Below, in pieces: positions 3,768 through 6,892 of a DNA stretch of 6,892 nucleotides; position 1 is the first letter of the stretch, and every line of letters starts with the position of its first letter. Source of the DNA: an uncultured Clostridia bacterium (lineage in GTDB: Bacteria; Bacillota; Clostridia; Christensenellales; UBA1242). The notes beneath the pieces were generated by a model that searched no databases, was not told where the DNA came from, and saw nothing but the letters and a program-made list of their open reading frames with translations. Position numbers and translations under genes: made by a program. Where the stretch lies: NCBI GenBank assembly GCA_937914725.1, contig CALDMJ010000011.1, forward strand, positions 1 through 6,892, read 5' to 3'.

Positions 3768-6700
3768 TTAGTTTTCTTCAGTTGCAGTTGTTTCGTTGAG
3801 ATTGTACTTGTTGCTTTCGTCAGCAGTTAAATTATCATACATTTGCGCTTTTATGCTATCGTTCTTTTGAACGGCAATTCTACGATACTGCTTGAGTCCC
3901 GTCCCTGCAGGGATAAGTTTCCCGACGATGACATTTTCTTCAAGCCCGACAAGTGGGTCAATCTTTCCGCAAACTGCGGCTGCAGTCAATGCATTTGAAG
4001 TGCTTTCAAATGCTGCTGCTGCTAGGAATGAACTATTTTCCAAGGATGCTTTTCTAATACCAAGCAAGATTCTTTTTGCGCTAGCTGGCTCGCCGTCTTT
4101 TTCAAGAACGCGTTTATTCTCCTCATCAAGCGCAGTAATGTCGACTGTTTGTCCCGGAAGGAAGTTTGTATCCCCTTGGTTTTCAATCATAACTTTTCTG
4201 AGCATCTGACGAACAATGATTTCAACGTGTTTCGCGTTGATAGCAACACCTTGTTGTCTATAGATTTGCAATACTTCTTTGATAAGGTATTCTTGAACAC
4301 CTTTCACGCCGCGGATTCTCAAGACGTCATTTGGATACAACGAACCTTCAGTCAATGGAGCACCCGCTTCGACACTATCGCCATCGGCAACCTTCAAGCG
4401 TTTACCATATGGCAACAAGTAGGACTCCTGCTCTCCGTCCTTGCTTGTGATAGTGATTTCTTGACGTTTATCAATGTCTTTAATGGATACTTTACCTGCA
4501 ATATCTGAAATAGTAGCGACACCTTTTGGTCTGCGCGCTTCAAAGATTTCTTCGACACGTGGCAAACCACTTGTAATATCGGCAGCGACTGCGACACCAC
4601 CACTATGGAAGTTCTTCATAGTCAACTGTGTACCCGGTTCACCGATAGATTGAGCCGCGATAACACCGACAGCCTCACCGATGTTGACGACATCAGTACC
4701 CGCCATATTTCTACCATAACACTTAGCGCAAACGCCGTGTTTGCTGCAGCAAGTAAGGCAAGTTCTAATTTCAACTTCTTTGACGCCCGAATCTTCGACG
4801 CGTTTTGCTTGTTCTGGCGTAACCATAGTGTCAGCCTTGACAATGACTTCTTTAGTTTTAGGGTCAACAATATCTTTAACAGTATATCTACCAACAATGC
4901 GGCTTTCAAGAGTTTCGACAACAGCGTCGTCGCCCCAAAGTTCTTTAACAACAACGCCGCGTGGCTTTTCACCGTTTGACGCAAAGCAATCCATTTCGGA
5001 AACAACAACGTCTTGCGCAACGACAACCAAACGACGAGTCAAATAACCTGAGTCAGCCGTTTTGAGCGCTGTATCGACGACACCTTTACGAGCACCACGT
5101 GCTGACATAAAGTACTCGATTGTCGACATACCTTCACGGAAGTTTGACTTGATTGGGATATCAACCTTTTCACCCGAAGTGTTTGACATAATACCACGCA
5201 TACCACACATTTGGTTGATTTGCTCAGCCTTTGCACGCGCTTTAGAATCTGCCAAAATCTTTAAGCTGTTAAATTCGTCAAGGTTGTTAAGCACAATTTT
5301 CTTCAATTTTTCGGTTGTGGCATTCCAAAGTTCAATGTTCTTTTGCGCCTTTTCAGCGTGTGTAACAAAACCACGACGATAAAGTTTTTCATTTTCCAAA
5401 ACTGCTTTTTGCGTTTCTTCCAAAAGTTCTTTCTTTTCTTTAGGAATAACCATATCAAATACACTGATTGAAATTGAAGCAACTGTGCTGTATTTAAACC
5501 CGCACGCTTTAATTTTGTCAAGTGTTTTAATTGTTTCAGTTTGTCCGACTTTTTGGAATGCAGCAGCAATGATGCTACCGAGCAATTTCTTTTCAACTGT
5601 TTCGTTGACTTCATAGTTAAGCACGTTTTCGCGCTTTGTTCTATCAACAAGTCCAAGACATTGAGGAATACATCTATTGAAGATAATTCTACCAACAGTT
5701 GTCTTTACTCTGCCGCGCACGGTTTCGCCTTCAAATTCGGCTGTGCGCATAACATAGATTGGCGCTTGAAGTTCGACAATATTGAGGGCATACGCCATAA
5801 GCGCTTCTTCCTCGCTACCAAACATCATACCTTCGCCCATCGCGTTTTTCTTTTCAACCGTGATGTAGTATACACCAAGGACGATATCTTGTTCAGGCGA
5901 CATAACTGGCGAGCCGTCGGAAGGTTTCAAGACATTGTTTGCTGAAAGCATCAAAATTCTTGCTTCCGTTCTTGCCTCAATTGAAAGCGGAACGTGGATA
6001 GCCATTTGGTCACCGTCGAAGTCCGCGTTAAACCCGATACAAACGAGTGGGTGCAACTTCATTGCTCTGCCGTCAACAAGGACTGGCTCAAATGCTTGAA
6101 TACCAAGCCTATGAAGTGTTGGTGCACGGTTCATAAGAACAGGGTGGTCTTTGATTACGTCCTCAAGGACATCCCAAACGACTGGCTTTTCTCTTTCAAT
6201 CAAGCGTCTAGCACTCTTGAGATTTTGCGCCTCATTGAGTTCGACAAGTTTTTTCATAATGAATGGCTTGAAAAGTTCAAGTGCCATTTCACGTGGCAAG
6301 CCCATTTGATACAATTTGAGTTCTGGCCCTACAACGATAACCGAACGTCCTGAGTAGTCGACACGCTTACCGAGCAAGTTTTGACGGAAACGTCCATACT
6401 TACCTTTGAGCATACTAGCCAAAGATTTGAGTTCTCTTTGTTTAGCGCCGCCCGTAACAGGCTTCCCGCGCTTACCATTATCAATTAAACTATCAACTGC
6501 TTCTTGGAGCATACGTTTTTCGTTTCTAATAATAACTTCAGGCGCACCGAGTTCCATAAGTTTTTTCAAACGGTTGTTTCTGTTAATGACGCGTCTATAC
6601 AAGTCGTTCAAGTCACTTGTAGCGTAGCGTCCGCCATCCAAAACGACCATAGGGCGGAGTTCTGGCGGCAAAACTGGCAAGCAGTCAAGAATCATCCAAC

Positions 6701-6892
6701 TTGGCTTGCTGCCTGTTTTCAAGAAACTTTGAACAATATCGAGTTTCTTTACTGCTTTAATGCGTTTTTGACCTTTTGCAGTCTTTAGCAGTTCTGTCAA
6801 TTCGTCAAGTTCCTTCTTGAGGTCAAGTCTGTCAAGCAATTCTTTAATTGCCTCAGCGCCCATACCGACTCTAAATGAACCCGCACCAAGTT
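3768..6892 (-). CDS. rpoC: DNA-directed RNA polymerase subunit beta', partial (N-terminus beyond window)
   Basis: RpoC carries the catalytic Mg site of RNA polymerase. 1040 codons are visible; about 160-170 N-terminal residues, including zinc site 1, are cut off at the right edge. Numbering from the Met of MGAEAIKELL (6863), the order is: lid PPELRPMVVLDGGRYA (66-81), clamp helices binding sigma (about 84-130), switch 2 GKRVDYSGRSVIVVGP (165-180), the catalytic NADFDGDQMA (279-288; D281, D283, D285), the F-loop area (about 494-515), bridge helix (about 578-612), zinc site 2 (C626, C705, C712, C715), trigger loop starting AAQSIGEPGTQLTM (736-749), and the C-terminal VGLEENVIVGKLIPAGTG (972-989). 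The large trigger-loop insert of proteobacteria is absent, as expected for Firmicutes. There are many changes at normally invariant places: MKNFH for MRTFH in the trigger loop, SARGARKGVVD for STHGARKGLAD in the bridge helix, and AFESTSNALTAAA for SFQETTRVLTEAA near switch 1. The frame is intact, so this is a functional but divergent subunit. Confidence 0.98.
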   Translation of the reverse strand, partial: LGAGSFRVGMGAEAIKELLDRLDLKKELDELTELLKTAKGQKRIKAVKKLDIVQSFLKTGSKPSWMILDCLPVLPPELRPMVVLDGGRYATSDLNDLYRRVINRNNRLKKLMELGAPEVIIRNEKRMLQEAVDSLIDNGKRGKPVTGGAKQRELKSLASMLKGKYGRFRQNLLGKRVDYSGRSVIVVGPELKLYQMGLPREMALELFKPFIMKKLVELNEAQNLKSARRLIEREKPVVWDVLEDVIKDHPVLMNRAPTLHRLGIQAFEPVLVDGRAMKLHPLVCIGFNADFDGDQMAIHVPLSIEARTEARILMLSANNVLKPSDGSPVMSPEQDIVLGVYYITVEKKNAMGEGMMFGSEEEALMAYALNIVELQAPIYVMRTAEFEGETVRGRVKTTVGRIIFNRCIPQCLGLVDRTKRENVLNYEVNETVEKKLLGSIIAAAFQKVGQTETIKTLDKIKACGFKYSTVASISISVFDMVIPKEKKELLEETQKAVLENEKLYRRGFVTHAEKAQKNIELWNATTEKLKKIVLNNLDEFNSLKILADSKARAKAEQINQMCGMRGIMSNTSGEKVDIPIKSNFREGMSTIEYFMSARGARKGVVDTALKTADSGYLTRRLVVVAQDVVVSEMDCFASNGEKPRGVVVKELWGDDAVVETLESRIVGRYTVKDIVDPKTKEVIVKADTMVTPEQAKRVEDSGVKEVEIRTCLTCCSKHGVCAKCYGRNMAGTDVVNIGEAVGVIAAQSIGEPGTQLTMKNFHSGGVAVAADITSGLPRVEEIFEARRPKGVATISDIAGKVSIKDIDKRQEITITSKDGEQESYLLPYGKRLKVADGDSVEAGAPLTEGSLYPNDVLRIRGVKGVQEYLIKEVLQIYRQQGVAINAKHVEIIVRQMLRKVMIENQGDTNFLPGQTVDITALDEENKRVLEKDGEPASAKRILLGIRKASLENSSFLAAAAFESTSNALTAAAVCGKIDPLVGLEENVIVGKLIPAGTGLKQYRRIAVQKNDSIKAQMYDNLTADESNKYNLNETTATEEN
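6000..6029 (-). other. Catalytic magnesium-binding motif of RNA polymerase
   Basis: These ten codons encode NADFDGDQMA, the universal motif whose three aspartates hold the catalytic Mg ion. All three are intact, arguing that the enzyme is active despite changes elsewhere. Confidence 0.97.

Noticed and set aside
3892..6788. Many plus-strand and out-of-frame minus-strand open frames of 60-134 codons inside rpoC
   Set aside because: They overlap an intact, conserved rpoC frame, have no supporting start signals and show no recognisable protein family.
3768..6892. Possibility that the RpoC differences reflect a decayed gene or sequencing error
   Set aside because: The frame is open over 1040 codons, the NADFDGD motif and zinc ligands are intact, and the changes are clean codon substitutions without frameshift.

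Overview
The window looks like a chromosomal segment from a low-GC, endospore-forming member of the Firmicutes, most likely an uncultured Clostridia-like lineage. The evidence is a Gram-positive type GyrB, a RpoC without the large insert that proteobacteria carry in the trigger loop, and a yabP-yabQ-divIC cluster, which is typical of spore-formers. The genus cannot be named from the sequence.

Layout. (1) Bases 1-1345, minus strand: the N-terminal two thirds of gyrB (DNA gyrase B), running off the left edge inside the Toprim domain. (2) 1346-1562: a divergent intergenic region with a strong extended -10 promoter for gyrB and a nested inverted repeat. (3) 1563-2603, plus strand: a tight three-gene operon, yabP and yabQ (spore coat/cortex stage) and divIC/ftsB-like (division septum). 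(4) 2604-2806: a weak terminator, a short AT palindrome and a clear sigma-A promoter. (5) 2807-3592, plus strand: a monocistronic gene for an unusual membrane-anchored, lysine/threonine/glutamate-rich protein ending in a DUF2188 domain. (6) 3593-3767: a convergent intergenic region with two terminator hairpins and a nested dyad between them. (7) 3768-6892, minus strand: rpoC (RNA polymerase beta'), lacking only about the first 160-170 residues, which lie beyond the right edge.

The genes are mainly housekeeping (replication topology, transcription, division) with two sporulation genes. Their arrangement is rearranged compared with the layout known from Bacillus subtilis: yabP is not preceded by rqcP/yabO, divIC is not followed by yabR/spoIIE, and rpoC ends in a terminator instead of leading into the str ribosomal-protein operon.

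No mobile element, CRISPR array, tRNA or rRNA is visible. The most interesting signals are within the proteins. RpoC departs from near-invariant residues in the trigger loop, bridge helix and switch-1 region while keeping its catalytic aspartates. GyrB has Gln where the aminocoumarin-binding Arg normally sits. The TM-KT-rich-DUF2188 protein has an architecture I do not recognise as a described system.
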